Of a DNA stretch of 64,000 nucleotides, positions 1 to 10,004 are shown one piece after another (position 1 is the stretch's first letter; every line of letters starts with the position of its first letter). The DNA is from Pseudomonas sp. HOU2 (GTDB lineage Bacteria; Pseudomonadota; Gammaproteobacteria; Pseudomonadales; Pseudomonadaceae): positions 4,259,001 through 4,323,000 of the forward strand of contig NZ_CP160398.1 in the NCBI RefSeq assembly GCF_040729435.1. Direction: 5' to 3'. A program made the translations under genes and the position numbers. The notes below the pieces were generated by a model that saw only the letters and a program-made list of their open reading frames with translations, did not search any database and had not been told where the DNA came from.

Positions 1-1281
1 CACGTTGAAACCCAGGGTTCGGTCGGCGCGAAAACTCCGCTCAGCGCGACGGCGATTGCCGAGGCTGATGTGGTGTTGCTGGCAGCGGACATCGAAGTCG
101 CCACCGAGCGTTTTGCCGGCAAGAAAATCTACCGCTGCGGCACCGGCATTGCACTCAAACAGTCCGAAGCGACACTGAAAAAAGCCCTCGCCGAAGCTCA
201 GGTGGAAAGCGCTGCGAGCGACGGCAAGGCACCGGCCAAGCAAGAGAAAACCGGGGTGTACAAACACCTGCTGACCGGCGTGTCGTTCATGCTGCCGATG
301 GTGGTGGCCGGTGGTTTGATGATCGCGCTGTCGTTCGTCTTCGGCATCACCGCGTTCAAGGAAGAAGGCACGCTGGCGGCGGCGCTGATGCAGATCGGTG
401 GTGAGACCGCGTTCAAATTGATGGTGCCGTTGCTTGCCGGTTACATCGCCTATTCGATCGCCGACCGTCCGGGTCTGGCGCCGGGGATGATTGGTGGCTT
501 GCTCGCCAGCACGTTGGGCGCCGGGTTCATCGGCGGCATCGTCGCCGGGTTTATCGCCGGTTATGCGGCCAAGGCCATCAGTCGCTACGTTGCCTTGCCG
601 CAGAGCCTCGAAGCGCTGAAACCGATTCTGATCATCCCGTTGTTCGCCAGCCTGTTCACCGGTCTGGTGATGATCTACGTGGTCGGCAAACCGGTTGCCG
701 GGATGCTCGCGGCGCTGACGCATTTTCTCGACAGCATGGGCACCACCAACGCGATTCTGCTCGGCGTGTTGCTCGGCGGCATGATGTGTGTCGACCTCGG
801 CGGACCGATCAACAAAGCCGCATATGCCTTCTCGGTCGGGCTGCTGGCTTCGCAGAGTTATGCACCGATGGCCGCGACCATGGCTGCCGGCATGGTGCCG
901 CCAATCGGGCTGGGCATCGCTACCTTCATCGCCCGGCGCAAGTTCGCCCAGACCGAGCGCGAAGCCGGTAAAGCGGCGCTGGTGCTGGGGCTGTGCTTCA
1001 TCTCCGAAGGGGCGATTCCGTTTGCCGCGAAAGACCCGCTGCGGGTGATTCCGGCGAGCATTGCCGGCGGTGCGTTGACCGGCGCGTTGTCGATGTACTT
1101 CGGCTGCAAACTGATGGCGCCGCACGGTGGTTTGTTTGTGCTGGCGATCCCCAATGCGATCAATCATGCGCTGTTGTATTTGCTGGCGATTGTCGCGGGG
1201 AGTTTGTTGACGGCGGTGGTTTACGCGGCGGTCAAACGGCCGGAAGCGGTAGAGCTGGCGCTGGAACCGGCGAAGGCTTAA
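1..1281 (+). CDS. fruA: PTS fructose-specific EIIBC component, 3' part
   Basis: The gene enters from the left edge and the reading frame is open from base 1. The first ~60 residues are the end of a fructose-type EIIB domain (ADVVLLAADIEV, then KKIYRCGTGIALKQ). An EIIC domain follows a charged linker (about residues 85-100 of the visible part), with many hydrophobic segments and the EIIC signature GGPINKAAYAF. The product imports fructose across the inner membrane and phosphorylates it, with phosphate passed from the EI/HPr/EIIA protein (FruB). In Pseudomonas it is normally the last gene of fruBKA; those partners would lie off the left edge. A REP pair follows the stop directly. The amino end and the EIIB active-site cysteine are outside the window. 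Confidence 0.95.
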   Translation, partial: HVETQGSVGAKTPLSATAIAEADVVLLAADIEVATERFAGKKIYRCGTGIALKQSEATLKKALAEAQVESAASDGKAPAKQEKTGVYKHLLTGVSFMLPMVVAGGLMIALSFVFGITAFKEEGTLAAALMQIGGETAFKLMVPLLAGYIAYSIADRPGLAPGMIGGLLASTLGAGFIGGIVAGFIAGYAAKAISRYVALPQSLEALKPILIIPLFASLFTGLVMIYVVGKPVAGMLAALTHFLDSMGTTNAILLGVLLGGMMCVDLGGPINKAAYAFSVGLLASQSYAPMAATMAAGMVPPIGLGIATFIARRKFAQTEREAGKAALVLGLCFISEGAIPFAAKDPLRVIPASIAGGALTGALSMYFGCKLMAPHGGLFVLAIPNAINHALLYLLAIVAGSLLTAVVYAAVKRPEAVELALEPAKA

Positions 1282-1298
1282 CTGGCTCCACAAAATCC

Positions 1299-1387
1299 TG
1301 TGGGAGCGAGCTTGCTCGCGAAAGCGGTGTGTCAGCGAATAAGATTTCGACTGATAGTACGCATTCGCGAGCAAGCTCGCTCCCACA
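1299..1387. repeat. REP pair, class GTGGGAGCGAGCTTGCTCGCG
   Basis: Two inverted copies of GTGGGAGCGAGCTTGCTCGCG (about 1300-1322 and 1363-1386) enclose ~40 bp. Each arm is itself an imperfect palindrome. It lies just after fruA and can fold into a large mRNA hairpin. Confidence 0.85.
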
Positions 1388-1466
1388 TGGGTTGTGTGGT
1401 GTGTCTGGTGTCATTTCCGGGTCATGTGCGCATGCTTAAGTTTTCCTTTTTTCAGGGAGAACACGC

Positions 1467-3008
1467 ATGAGCGATTTCGATATTGGCCGCCGACGGGTCA
1501 TGCAAGTGGTCGGTGCCGGCCTGCTGATGCCGGGGCTGGCGCCGGCGGTGATTGCGTCGGTCAAGGATCGGCCGCAACTCACCGACGGCGTGCAGTCCGG
1601 CGACCTGCAAGGCGACCGCGCGATGATCTGGAGCCGCAGCGACCGGCCGGCGCGGATGGTGGTCGAGTGGGACACCCGCAGTCAGTTTCGTCACCCGCGC
1701 CGCGTGGTCTCGCCACTGGTCGATGCACGCACAGACTTCACCGCCCGCGTCGAACTCACCGGGCTGCCTGCCGATCAGGCGATTTTCTATCGGGTGTATT
1801 TCAAAGACGCGCAATCCGGCGTCCCCAGCGAGCCGTGGCTCGGCCATTTGCGCAGCGCTCCGAAGGCGCGGCGCAATATCCGTTTCGTCTGGAGTGGCGA
1901 CACCGTCGGCCAGGGCTTCGGCATCAACCCGGACATCGGCGGCATGCGTATCTACGAATCCATGCGCCTGCGCCTGCCGGACTTCTTTATCCACAGCGGC
2001 GACACCATCTACGCCGACGGCCCGGTGCCCGCGCAACTCACCACCGAAGGCGGGCGGATCTGGCGCAACCTCACCACCGAAGCCAAGAGCAAAGTCGCCC
2101 AGACCCTCGACGATTATCGCGGCAACTACCGCTACAACCTGATGGACGAAAACATCCGCCGTTTCAACGCCGAAGTCCCGCAGATCTGGCAGTGGGACGA
2201 CCACGAAGTGGTCAACAACTGGTCGCCGGGCAAGCAGCTCGACGAGCGTTATCAGGAAAAAGATATCCACACCCTGGTCGGCCGTGCACGCAAGGCCTGG
2301 CTGGAATATTCGCCGATGCGCCTGCAAGCGGCAGACGGCGGCGGGCGGATTTATCGCAAGCTCAGCTACGGGCCGATGCTCGATGTGTTCGTGCTCGACA
2401 TGCGCAGCTATCGCGGGGCCAATGACGACAACCTCGGCGCGGCCAAAGCGTTTTTGGGGCGCGAACAACTGGACTGGCTCAAGCGTGGCTTGAAGCACTC
2501 CAGGGCGCAGTGGAAGGTGATCGCCGCCGACATGCCGATCGGCCTCGGCGTACCCGACGGTGAAGTCAGCCCGGGCGTGGCGCGCTGGGAAGCGGTGGCC
2601 AACGGCGATCCCGGCCCGGCGCAGGGACGCGAGCTGGAAGTCGCTGAACTGCTCGGTTTTCTGCGGGCGCAAAACGTGCGCAATTTCGTGTTTCTCACGG
2701 CGGACGTGCATTACTGCGCGGCGCATCACTACCACCCGGATCGCGCGGCGTTTCAGGACTTCGAACCGTTCTGGGAGTTTGTCGCCGGGCCGTTGAATGC
2801 CGGGAGTTTCGGTCCTAATCCGCTGGACAAGACCTTCGGCCCGGAAGTGGTGTTCCAGAAGGCACCCCCGACCCAGAATGCTTCACCGTTTGCCGGGTTT
2901 CAGTTCTTTGGCGAGGTGAACATCGAAGGGCAGAGCGGGGAGATGAGTGTGGTGTTGCGGGATTTGAATGGGGTGGCGGTTTTCGAACAAAAACTGCAGC
3001 CAGTCTGA
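1467..3008 (+). CDS. PhoD-family alkaline phosphatase
   Basis: A 513-residue protein of the PhoD metallophosphatase family. It begins with a Tat-type leader (RRRVMQVVGAGLLMPG, residues ~9-24), so export in folded form to the periplasm is expected. Family motifs include WSGDTVGQGFG, FFIHSGDTIYADGP, WDDHEVVNNW and a late TADVHYCAAHHYHP, which supply metal ligands in this fold. PhoD enzymes hydrolyse phosphodi- and monoesters with Ca/Fe centres. The ATG is preceded by AGGGAGA. The gene stands alone, convergent with the next gene across a shared hairpin. No Pho box was identified, so phosphate control is not shown. The natural substrate cannot be told from sequence. Confidence 0.88.
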   Translation: MSDFDIGRRRVMQVVGAGLLMPGLAPAVIASVKDRPQLTDGVQSGDLQGDRAMIWSRSDRPARMVVEWDTRSQFRHPRRVVSPLVDARTDFTARVELTGLPADQAIFYRVYFKDAQSGVPSEPWLGHLRSAPKARRNIRFVWSGDTVGQGFGINPDIGGMRIYESMRLRLPDFFIHSGDTIYADGPVPAQLTTEGGRIWRNLTTEAKSKVAQTLDDYRGNYRYNLMDENIRRFNAEVPQIWQWDDHEVVNNWSPGKQLDERYQEKDIHTLVGRARKAWLEYSPMRLQAADGGGRIYRKLSYGPMLDVFVLDMRSYRGANDDNLGAAKAFLGREQLDWLKRGLKHSRAQWKVIAADMPIGLGVPDGEVSPGVARWEAVANGDPGPAQGRELEVAELLGFLRAQNVRNFVFLTADVHYCAAHHYHPDRAAFQDFEPFWEFVAGPLNAGSFGPNPLDKTFGPEVVFQKAPPTQNASPFAGFQFFGEVNIEGQSGEMSVVLRDLNGVAVFEQKLQPV

Positions 3009-3013
3009 AGTTC

Positions 3014-3078
3014 AAAAACAACCCTCACCCCGGCCCTCCCGAAATGTCGGACCGCTTGGAGGGTGAGGGTGTTTTTCG
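3014..3078. terminator. Bidirectional hairpin between phoD-like and DUF559 genes
   Basis: A perfect 10-bp stem (ACCCTCACCC at 3021-3030, GGGTGAGGGT at 3061-3070) is flanked by an A-run on the left and a T-run (GTTTTT) on the right. It can therefore terminate transcription from both directions. The left arm and loop also encode the last residues of the DUF559 protein. Confidence 0.7.
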
Positions 3079-3426
3079 ATTCGCGGCAATTCTTGTGATT
3101 TGCTCCAGTACATCATCGATCTGCTGCATTACTTCGAGATTACTGAATCGCACAACTTCAATGCCCTGACGTTCCAGGAAAAGCGTCCGACGTTGATCGT
3201 GGATCAAGCCCGCTATTTCATAGTGTTGACCCCCATCCAGCTCAATCGCCAGTTTCAGCTCTACGCAGTAAAAATCCAGGACATAGGGCGGACATGGAAA
3301 CTGCCTGCGGAATTTCAGATTGGCGACTTGGCGTGAACGAAGTTTTTGCCAGAGTAATTGTTCGCAATCGGTTTGGCTGCTGCGTAACTGGCGGGCGAAC
3401 TGAGCGAGAGTGAGGCGATTTTGCAT
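3025..3426 (-). CDS. DUF559 (Vsr-like endonuclease fold) protein
   Basis: A 133-residue protein of the DUF559 family, related to very-short-patch-repair endonucleases in the restriction-endonuclease-like fold. Visible motifs are SQTDCEQLLWQKLRSRQ near the start, then FRRQFPCPPYVLDFYCVELKLAIELDGGQHY, containing the D...E-x-D-GGQH core, and RRTLFLERQGIEVVRF. Biological role is unknown. The last ~10 residues (SKRSDISGGPG) are encoded by the palindromic terminator shared with the upstream phosphatase gene, so the C-terminus looks acquired by read-through into repeat sequence. The 5' side faces the tandem array at 3476-4036. Confidence 0.8.
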   Translation of the reverse strand: MQNRLTLAQFARQLRSSQTDCEQLLWQKLRSRQVANLKFRRQFPCPPYVLDFYCVELKLAIELDGGQHYEIAGLIHDQRRTLFLERQGIEVVRFSNLEVMQQIDDVLEQITRIAANRKTPSPSKRSDISGGPG

Positions 3427-3475
3427 GCTTCACGATCCTTGTGAAGTGGCTGGAAATCTCACTGTAGACGAGGAC

Positions 3476-4036
3476 CCTCACCCCAGCCCTCTCCCGGAGG
3501 GAGAGGGAGCCTACGGAGTTGTATCGAGTTGTACATCGACCTGAAAGACCTAGTCGATTATGGACTCGGTGAATCACCTTCGTAGCGGCGTAATTCGGCA
3601 TCCCCCAATCAGCTCCCTCTTTTTCGGGGAGAGGGAGCCTACGGAGTTGTATCGAGTTGTACATCGACCTGAAAGACCTAGTCGATTATGGATTCGGTGA
3701 ATCACCTTCATAGCGGCGTAATTCGGCATCCCCCAATCAGCTCCCTCTTTTTCGGGGAGAGGGAGCCTACGGAGTTGTATCGAGTTGTACATCGACCTGA
3801 AAGACCTAGTCGATTATGGATTCGGTGAATCACCTTCGTAGCGGCGTAATTCGGCATCCCTCTATCAGCCTCGTCTTCTTTGGGGGGAGGGAGTCTACGG
3901 AGTGGTTTCGAGTTGTACGTCGACCTGAAAGACCGAGTCGATTATGGATTCGGTACATCACTTTCAGGTCGGCGTATTTATCCGGCATCCCCCAATCAGT
4001 CCCCTCTCCCTCCGGGAGAGGGTTAGGGTGAGGGGC
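3476..4036. repeat. Terminal-inverted-repeat element with four tandem 128-bp units
   Basis: The outer ends are an inverted pair: CCCTCACCCCAGCCCTCTCC... at 3476-3508 and ...GGAGAGGGTTAGGGTGAGGG ending near 4036. Between them, units begin CTACGGAGT at 3511, 3639, 3767 and 3895, exactly 128 bp apart. Units 1 and 2 differ at only two positions. Unit 3 diverges at its right end and unit 4 most, resembling the single-copy relatives at 33871 and 47993. Each internal junction keeps a shortened palindrome (CTCCCTCTTTTTCGGGGAG). The short ORFs in the array repeat with the unit and are not credible genes. It fills the 622-bp gap between two genes. Confidence 0.9.
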
Positions 4037-4048
4037 TCTTTGGCTGAG

Positions 4049-6610
4049 TCAGTACACGTCGCGGCGGTAGCGGCCCTGTTCGATCAGGTGCTCGACTTCA
4101 GCGGCGCCGAGGATGTCGTTGAGTGCCTGATCGACGCCAGCGGCCATGCCCTGCAGGCTGCCGCAGATGTAGATCACCGCACCGTCAGCCAGCCATTTCT
4201 TCAGCTCGTCAGCGGATTCGCGCAGGCGATCCTGGACGTAGATTTTCTGCGCCTGATCCCGCGAAAACGCCAGATCCAGTCGCGCCAGGTCGCCATTGAT
4301 CAACCACTCTTCCAGCTCCGCCCGGCAGAGGAAATCGTGCTCGCGATTGCGTTCGCCGAACAGCAGCCAGTGACGCTGCTGACCGTCGGCGATGCGCGCC
4401 TTGAGCAGACTGCGCAGCCCGGCCAGCCCCGTGCCGTTGCCCAGCAGAATCATCGGCACCGGTTCGTTCGGCAAGTGGAAGCCACTGTTGCGCCGCACGC
4501 GCAGGCTGATGCTGCCGCCCACGGGCGCATGCTCGGTCAGCCAGCCGGAACCGATGCCCAGGCTGCCATCGGCGTGTTGTTCCTGACGCACGATCAGTTC
4601 CAGCACGCCGTCGGCGGCAATCGAGGCGATCGAGTATTCGCGCATCGCCAGCGGCACCATCGCATCCACCAGCGCTTGCGCATGCAGGCCGACCAGATGC
4701 GCGCGATGTTCGGGCAACTGGCGGCTGGCGAGGGCGACTTCCAGCGGTTCTTCGAGGCCGTTGATCTTCACCGTGGTTTCGCCACGAATGCCAAGGCCGT
4801 CGAGGAAGTGTTCGATGGCCCACGGGCAGTTGCGCGGCAGCACTTCCACCAGATCGCCGGCCAGCCAGCTGCTGGTGCTCGGCGCCTTCAGGCCCAGCAG
4901 GTACACCGGCGCGCCGCTGCTGTCGGGGTTCATCAATTCGCGGCTGACCAGCGTCCAGTTGGCGTAGCTCGGCGCTTGCCAGGTGTCGACCGGCGCTTGT
5001 CCGGTCAGCTGCCCGAGCTGGGTTTGCCAGTGGCGCAGGGCGTACGGGTCGCCGCTGTCGACTTCCACCGGAGCGAACAGGGTCTTGCCACCGTGTTCGC
5101 CCAGCCATTGATGCAGACGTCGGGCGAAACCGCAGAAATGCTGATACTGGCGGTCACCGAGTCCGAGTACCGCATAGTTCAGACCGTCGAGGCTTGCAGC
5201 GTTGCTCAAGACTTTGCGCTCGAAACCACGCGCGCTGTCCGGGGCTTCGCCGTCGCCGAAGGTGCTGACCACGAACAGTGCGTTATTCGACTCACGCAAA
5301 TCCTGCGCGCTGACATTCGCCAGCGGCTGCACCTTCACCGGCAAGCCGGCGGCCTGCAATTGCCCGGCGGTCTGCCACGCCAGTTGTTCGGCAAAACCGC
5401 TTTGGCTGGCGAAACCCACCAGCCATGCCGGTGTATCTGCGTTCGGTGCCTGAAGACCTTTGCGTGCGTCCTGAATCTGTTTTTTCTTGCGTCGACGATC
5501 CAGATACAGCAGCCACCCGGTGATGAAAAACAGCGGCATGCACACGGCGGCGAGGGTGACGATGATTCGTCCGACCAGACCGAAATAGCTGCCGACGTGC
5601 AGCGCGTAAATGCTGGTCAGCAACTGCGCCTTGAAGCTCTTGTCGGCATAGCGGTCGACGCGTTTGACCACGCCGGTGGCCGGGTCGAGGGTGATCTGGT
5701 TCAGCGCGCGATCATGCGGCGAGCTGTCGAGCAGGTAGAACACGGTCGCCGGTTGCCCGGCCACTGGCGGCATGCGGATGTTGTAGGCGGACAGGCCCGG
5801 GCCGGCCGCGCTGTAGATGCTGCTCCACATCGCCGCATAGTCGGCGGTCGGTGCCGGGCCTTCCGGCGCCGGGCCGCGACCGCCGCGCACACGCTCGTTT
5901 TGCGGCGCATCGGAAAGCAGTCTGGTCAGGCCCTTGTTGTACCACTCGTACGACCAGGACAACCCGGTCAACGCCAGCAGCAGATACACCAGCAGACACC
6001 AGGTGCCGGCCACCGAGTGCAGGTCCCAATTGAAGCTGCGGCCCTTTTTCTTCCAGTCGAGGGTCAGCCACACGCGCCAGCTGTTCCACTGTCGCGGCCA
6101 GCGCAGGTACAGCCCGGAGAGGCAGAAGAACAGCAGAATCAGGGTGCAGGCGCCGGTGATGTTGCGCCCGGTGTCGCCCATGGCGAGAAAGCGGTGCAGT
6201 TGCAGCATCAGGCCGAAGAAGTCCTGGCCCACCGCGTCACCCATGAACTCGCCGGTGTACGGATCGAAGTAGCGCATCTCGCCACGACGCTCGCCTTTGG
6301 GCGGGGTGAAGTAGACGCGCGCGGCGTTGCCGCTGTCGGTTTCGACCCAGAGCATCCCGACTTTCTTGCCGGAGTTCGCTTCGATGTGTTCCACCAGCTC
6401 GACGGGAGGCAGGACGCCAGCGACCTGCTTTTCCACCTGCAACACCGACGGGTTCAGCGCCCGCAGGATTTCGTCCTGGAACGAATAGGCGGCACCGGTA
6501 ATGCCCATCAGGGCCAGCACCAGCCCGGCAGTGATGCCGAAAAACCAGTGCAACTGGAACAGGGTTTTCTTCAACACGTCGCTCGCCTTGTTCGTTCGAA
6601 AATTTGTCAT
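4049..6610 (-). CDS. piuB: PepSY-domain membrane protein fused to flavodoxin/ferredoxin-NADP reductase modules
   Basis: The 853-residue protein has three parts. Residues 1 to ~400 are a PepSY-TM region with several membrane spans (first at [20 protein letters not shown], another before [13 protein letters not shown]). A flavodoxin-like FMN domain follows ([24 protein letters not shown]). Last is a CysJ-like FAD/NADPH reductase ([28 protein letters not shown]). Such proteins are proposed to move electrons from cytoplasmic NADPH to periplasmic ferric complexes. It follows the TonB receptor gene on the same strand, as in the piu locus I recall from P. aeruginosa (PA4513-4516). I start at ATG 6610, although an ATG four codons upstream is possible; neither has a clear Shine-Dalgarno. 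An intrinsic terminator separates it from piuA. Confidence 0.85.
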   Translation of the reverse strand: MTNFRTNKASDVLKKTLFQLHWFFGITAGLVLALMGITGAAYSFQDEILRALNPSVLQVEKQVAGVLPPVELVEHIEANSGKKVGMLWVETDSGNAARVYFTPPKGERRGEMRYFDPYTGEFMGDAVGQDFFGLMLQLHRFLAMGDTGRNITGACTLILLFFCLSGLYLRWPRQWNSWRVWLTLDWKKKGRSFNWDLHSVAGTWCLLVYLLLALTGLSWSYEWYNKGLTRLLSDAPQNERVRGGRGPAPEGPAPTADYAAMWSSIYSAAGPGLSAYNIRMPPVAGQPATVFYLLDSSPHDRALNQITLDPATGVVKRVDRYADKSFKAQLLTSIYALHVGSYFGLVGRIIVTLAAVCMPLFFITGWLLYLDRRRKKKQIQDARKGLQAPNADTPAWLVGFASQSGFAEQLAWQTAGQLQAAGLPVKVQPLANVSAQDLRESNNALFVVSTFGDGEAPDSARGFERKVLSNAASLDGLNYAVLGLGDRQYQHFCGFARRLHQWLGEHGGKTLFAPVEVDSGDPYALRHWQTQLGQLTGQAPVDTWQAPSYANWTLVSRELMNPDSSGAPVYLLGLKAPSTSSWLAGDLVEVLPRNCPWAIEHFLDGLGIRGETTVKINGLEEPLEVALASRQLPEHRAHLVGLHAQALVDAMVPLAMREYSIASIAADGVLELIVRQEQHADGSLGIGSGWLTEHAPVGGSISLRVRRNSGFHLPNEPVPMILLGNGTGLAGLRSLLKARIADGQQRHWLLFGERNREHDFLCRAELEEWLINGDLARLDLAFSRDQAQKIYVQDRLRESADELKKWLADGAVIYICGSLQGMAAGVDQALNDILGAAEVEHLIEQGRYRRDVY

Positions 6611-6663
6611 CACGGCGCGCATTATGCCGTGGGTTATCGAGAAGCGTTCTTTATTACGCACAA

Positions 6664-6699
6664 AACCCCGTTCACATGAATGAACGGGGCTTTGTTCTT
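6664..6699 (-). terminator. Hairpin between piuA and piuB
   Basis: The stem CCCCGTTCA/TGAACGGGG has an A-run on one side and TTTGTTCTTT on the other, so it is bidirectional. For the minus-strand piuA transcript it lies ~100 nt past the stop and would reduce read-through into piuB. Confidence 0.7.
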
Positions 6700-6786
6700 T
6701 GTAGGAGCTGCCGAAGGCTGCGATCTTTTGATGTTGGTTTTTAACAATCAAGATCAAAAGATCGCAGCGTGCCGCAGCTCCTACAG
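6700..6786. repeat. REP pair, class GGAGCTGCCGCAGGCTGCGATC
   Basis: Inverted arms of TGTAGGAGCTGCCG..GCTGCGATCTTTTGAT flank a ~20-bp AT-rich spacer. It lies between the piuA stop and the terminator upstream of piuB. Confidence 0.85.
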
Positions 6787-6791
6787 GTTCC

Positions 6792-9116
6792 TTAGAAGTG
6801 GAAGTTGGTGCTCAACAGCGCCGTACGGCCCGCCGCCTGGTTGGCGAAGTGGGTCGAGAAGGCCTTGTCGTAGTAGGTTTCGTTGGTCAGGTTCTGCACG
6901 TTGAGTTGCAGGTCGACGTTCTTGCTCAGCTTGTAGGCAGCCATCGCGTCGTAACGTACGTAGGAATCGACCATGGTGGTGTTGGCCACGCTGCCGTACA
7001 CGTCGTCGACGTAGAACGCGCCGCCACCGATGGTCAGCTTCGGTGTGACCTGATAAGTGGTCCACAGGCTGGCGCTGTTTTTCGGCGTGTTGGGCAACTC
7101 GTTACCGTTGTTGATTTTGTTGGCTGGCAGGTCACCGCCGTCCACCTGTTCGCTGTCCATGTAGGCGTAGCCGGCGAACACTTGCCACTTGTCAGTGATC
7201 TTGCCGCTGGCCGACAGCTCGATACCCTGCACGCGGGTCTTGCCGGCGTTCTCGTAGGAGGTGGTGTCGACTTGTACGCGAGCGTTTTCTTTCTCGGTGC
7301 GGAACACGTCAGCGGTCAGCGACAGGCGATCGTTCAACAGATCCCACTTGGTGCCGATTTCGTAGTTCTTGGTGGTTTCCGGCTCCATGTCGCTCTTGAG
7401 CAGGTTGCCATTGCGATCCGGGGTGCCACCCAGCGGGTTGCCTTCCATGCCTTCGCCCAGGGTGTTGCCCGGTGGTGTCGCGGAGGTCGCGTAGGAGGCG
7501 TAGATGCTGCCGTTCGGTGCCGGTTTGTAGACCACGCCGAACTGACCGGTGACGAATTCGCTGGTGTCATCACCCTTGGAGGTGGTGGTGCCGGCGTTGG
7601 TGTAGGTTTTGTAGTCGGTGTAGAAGTGGTCGTAACGCAGGCCCATGTTCACCAGCCACTGCTCGGACAACTCCAGGGTGTCGAACGCATACAGCGCGTA
7701 AGTGTTGGCCTTGGTGTCGGTGCCGGCGTAGTTGCGCGAGATCGCGCCGTTCCACGGATCGTTCGGGTTCGGGTTCGACAGCGACGTGCAGTTGTAACCG
7801 CTCGAGGCGCCGATCATCGACGGGGTGCAGTTGGTGCTGGCGTTGCCCGGGCTGCGCGGTGTGGTGTCGGTGTTGACGTTGTACGAGGATTTCTGGGCTT
7901 CTTCGTAGGTGTATTCGACACCGGTGGAGAAGCTGTTCTTGAAGCCGGCGACGTAGAAATTGCCAAACAGATCAGTCTGGTTGGTGGTGGTCTCGGTGTT
8001 GCTCACCCGAGTGTTGGCACGACGCCAGACGCTGCCGTTGTTGACGTTGCCCTTGCTGTCGTCCGGCTGGGTCAGGATGTAGTCCTGCATGCTGGTGCCG
8101 TGACGCAGGGTGTTCTTGATGGTCAGCGAATCGCTCAGATCGTGCTCGATGGCGAAGGTCGCGGTGTCGGTGCGGCCCTTGCGGAAGTCGCGATCCAGAC
8201 CGTAGAAGTTGCTGTGATCACCACCGGCGTACGGCTTGTCCGGGTTGGACTTGGTGCGTGCCGCCGAACCACCGGCCGGGATGGTGTAAGGAATGCCCGA
8301 GTCCGGGGTGTCGTTGCTTTCCAGATGGTAGTAATCAAGGTTGACGCGGGTGTCGGTGCCCAGGCCAAACGCCAGCGACGGGGCGATACCCCAACGGTCG
8401 TAATCGACGCTGTCGCGACCGGCGACGTTGCTTTCGTGGCTCATCAGGTTCAGACGGCCGGCAGCGGTGTCGCTGAACTGGTAGTTGCCGTCCAGGGTGT
8501 AGCGCTGGGTCTGGTCGGAACCCCAAGTGAAACCACCGTCGAATGAGTTGCCCAGGTGCGCTTTCTTGCTCACCAGGTTGATGCTGCCGCCAGCCGCGCC
8601 ACGACCGCCGATGGCCGAGTTCGGGCCTTTGCTGACTTCGATGTTTTCCACGGCGAAGATTTCGCGGCTTTGCGAACCGGTGTCGCGCACGCCGTCGAGG
8701 TAGGTGTCGCCCTGGGCGTCGAAACCACGGATGAACGGACGGTCGCCCTGCGGGTTGCCGCCTTCACCGGCGCCGAAGGTAATGCCCGGCACGGTGCGCA
8801 GTGCGTCCTGCATGTTCAGGGCGCCGGTGTCTTTCAACACTTGTTGCGGGATCACGGTAACCGAGCGTGGGGTGTCGACCAGTGGCGCGGTGTACTTGGG
8901 CGAGGAGGCTTTTTCGACCTGGTAGGACGTCGGGTCCTGCGCTTCGCCGGTGATGGCGGTAGCATCCAGGGCGATGGCATTGCCGGAGGCTTTGCTGTCG
9001 GTCTTTTCTGCGGCGAAGACCATGTGGCCAGAGGAACCGGCGGTGATGGCGACACCAATGGCCGAAGCGAGCAAACGTGGTGAACTGACCGGCAATTGTG
9101 CGTGTTGACGTGACAT
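6792..9116 (-). CDS. piuA: TonB-dependent siderophore receptor
   Basis: A 774-residue outer-membrane receptor. After a signal peptide (hydrophobic [19 protein letters not shown]..., cleavage near VFAAEK) come a plug domain ([50 protein letters not shown]) and a beta-barrel ending in the C-terminal phenylalanine signature (LLSTNFHF). Such receptors import ferric siderophores, and in P. aeruginosa also catechol drugs, using TonB energy. Gene order with piuB and piuC supports the name. The start at ATG 9116 is fixed by a strong GGGGAGGGG ribosome-binding site; an open frame to 9179 has no such site. AT-rich upstream DNA contains Fur-like sequence. The siderophore specificity is not determined. 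Confidence 0.9.
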   Translation of the reverse strand: MSRQHAQLPVSSPRLLASAIGVAITAGSSGHMVFAAEKTDSKASGNAIALDATAITGEAQDPTSYQVEKASSPKYTAPLVDTPRSVTVIPQQVLKDTGALNMQDALRTVPGITFGAGEGGNPQGDRPFIRGFDAQGDTYLDGVRDTGSQSREIFAVENIEVSKGPNSAIGGRGAAGGSINLVSKKAHLGNSFDGGFTWGSDQTQRYTLDGNYQFSDTAAGRLNLMSHESNVAGRDSVDYDRWGIAPSLAFGLGTDTRVNLDYYHLESNDTPDSGIPYTIPAGGSAARTKSNPDKPYAGGDHSNFYGLDRDFRKGRTDTATFAIEHDLSDSLTIKNTLRHGTSMQDYILTQPDDSKGNVNNGSVWRRANTRVSNTETTTNQTDLFGNFYVAGFKNSFSTGVEYTYEEAQKSSYNVNTDTTPRSPGNASTNCTPSMIGASSGYNCTSLSNPNPNDPWNGAISRNYAGTDTKANTYALYAFDTLELSEQWLVNMGLRYDHFYTDYKTYTNAGTTTSKGDDTSEFVTGQFGVVYKPAPNGSIYASYATSATPPGNTLGEGMEGNPLGGTPDRNGNLLKSDMEPETTKNYEIGTKWDLLNDRLSLTADVFRTEKENARVQVDTTSYENAGKTRVQGIELSASGKITDKWQVFAGYAYMDSEQVDGGDLPANKINNGNELPNTPKNSASLWTTYQVTPKLTIGGGAFYVDDVYGSVANTTMVDSYVRYDAMAAYKLSKNVDLQLNVQNLTNETYYDKAFSTHFANQAAGRTALLSTNFHF

Positions 9117-9159
9117 TTTTATTCCCCTCCCCAAGGATTTGAGGCGGCGGAATATAGGG

Positions 9160-9295
9160 TAAACGGGTATTCGTATCAATTGCGAAACATTGTTATTCGC
9201 GACGAATTTACATTCTTTACAATTTAACCTTACGGTTTTTGCCGATTCATCCGTCGTGCGGGTTTTACATAGCCAATAAGAATCAATACCATTGG
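9160..9295. promoter_or_regulatory. Divergent piuA/piuC promoter region with Fur-box-like sequences
   Basis: This AT-rich divergent spacer holds AATAAGAATCAATACCATT (9275-9293), resembling the NATWATNATWAT array of Fur boxes on the piuC side. A second AT-repeat tract, 9165-9199 (ATTCGTATCAATTGCGAAAC), lies on the piuA side. Iron/Fur control is expected for this locus. The matches are imperfect, so this is a candidate only. Confidence 0.45.
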
Positions 9296-9323
9296 CGCCC
9301 CTTTGCCATCAGGTACGTTTGCC

Positions 9324-10004
9324 ATGCTGCTGCACATTCCCGGCTTGTTCGCGAAAGAAGAAGTGCAGCGCATCCGCCAGGCGCTGGAGCAGGCGGATTG
9401 GGCCGATGGCAAGATCACCGCCGGCTATCAGTCGGCCAAGGCCAAACACAATCTGCAATTGCCTGAAGGTCATCCACTGGCCAAGGAAATCGGCGCAGCG
9501 ATGCTCGAACGGCTGTGGAAAAATCCGCTGTTCATGTCCGCCGCGCTGCCGCACAAAGTATTCCCGCCGTTACTCAACTGCTACACGGCGGGCGGCAGTT
9601 TCGATTTTCACATCGACAACGCCGTGCGCCAGCCCAAAGGCAGCATCGAGCGGGTGCGCACCGATCTGTCAGCCACGCTGTTTTTCAGCGAACCCGAGGA
9701 CTACGACGGCGGCGAGCTGGAGATCCAGGACACCTTCGGCACACAACGGGTGAAACTGCCCGCCGGCGACATGGTGCTGTACCCCGGCACCAGCTTGCAC
9801 AAGGTCAATGCCGTCACCCGCGGTGCACGCTATGCGTCGTTCTTCTGGACACAAAGCCTGGTGCGCGAAGACAGCCAGCGCGCCTTGTTGTTCGAGATGG
9901 ACGGCGCAATTCAGCAACTCACTCAAGACATGCCCGATCACCCGTCACTGATCCGCCTCACTGGCACCTATCACAATCTGCTGCGGCGCTGGGTCGAGGT
10001 ATGA
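9324..10004 (+). CDS. piuC: PKHD-type Fe(II)/2-oxoglutarate hydroxylase PiuC
   Basis: 226 residues, the usual length of the PiuC/YbiX PKHD-type hydroxylases. The iron ligands are visible: H96 and D98 in FDFHIDN, and H159 in [10 protein letters not shown]169 (GARYASFF) is the expected 2-oxoglutarate ligand. The N-terminal half ([20 protein letters not shown]) matches the family. These enzymes couple 2-oxoglutarate decarboxylation to hydroxylation of an unknown substrate and accompany TonB-dependent iron receptors. The ATG at 9324 was chosen because family members start MLLHIPG; a TTG at 9303 would add seven residues. The next gene overlaps the stop (ATGA), indicating an operon. Iron-repressed expression is inferred from the Fur-like spacer. 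Confidence 0.92.
   Translation: MLLHIPGLFAKEEVQRIRQALEQADWADGKITAGYQSAKAKHNLQLPEGHPLAKEIGAAMLERLWKNPLFMSAALPHKVFPPLLNCYTAGGSFDFHIDNAVRQPKGSIERVRTDLSATLFFSEPEDYDGGELEIQDTFGTQRVKLPAGDMVLYPGTSLHKVNAVTRGARYASFFWTQSLVREDSQRALLFEMDGAIQQLTQDMPDHPSLIRLTGTYHNLLRRWVEV

Noticed and set aside
3242..3792. Small minus-strand ORFs with repeated RRLPLPEKEG-like peptide
   Set aside because: They recur with the 128-bp unit of the repeat array, so they are repeat by-products.
3476..4036. CRISPR array
   Set aside because: Repeat period is 128 bp with no constant short repeat and unique spacers; the units are homologous throughout.
3944..6679. 911-residue plus-strand open frame opposite piuB
   Set aside because: Antisense shadow of piuB caused by GC-rich third positions. 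It starts in the repeat array and shows no family motif.
6798..8546. 582-residue plus-strand open frame opposite piuA
   Set aside because: Val/Gly-rich low-complexity shadow of the receptor gene, with no domain or ribosome-binding site.
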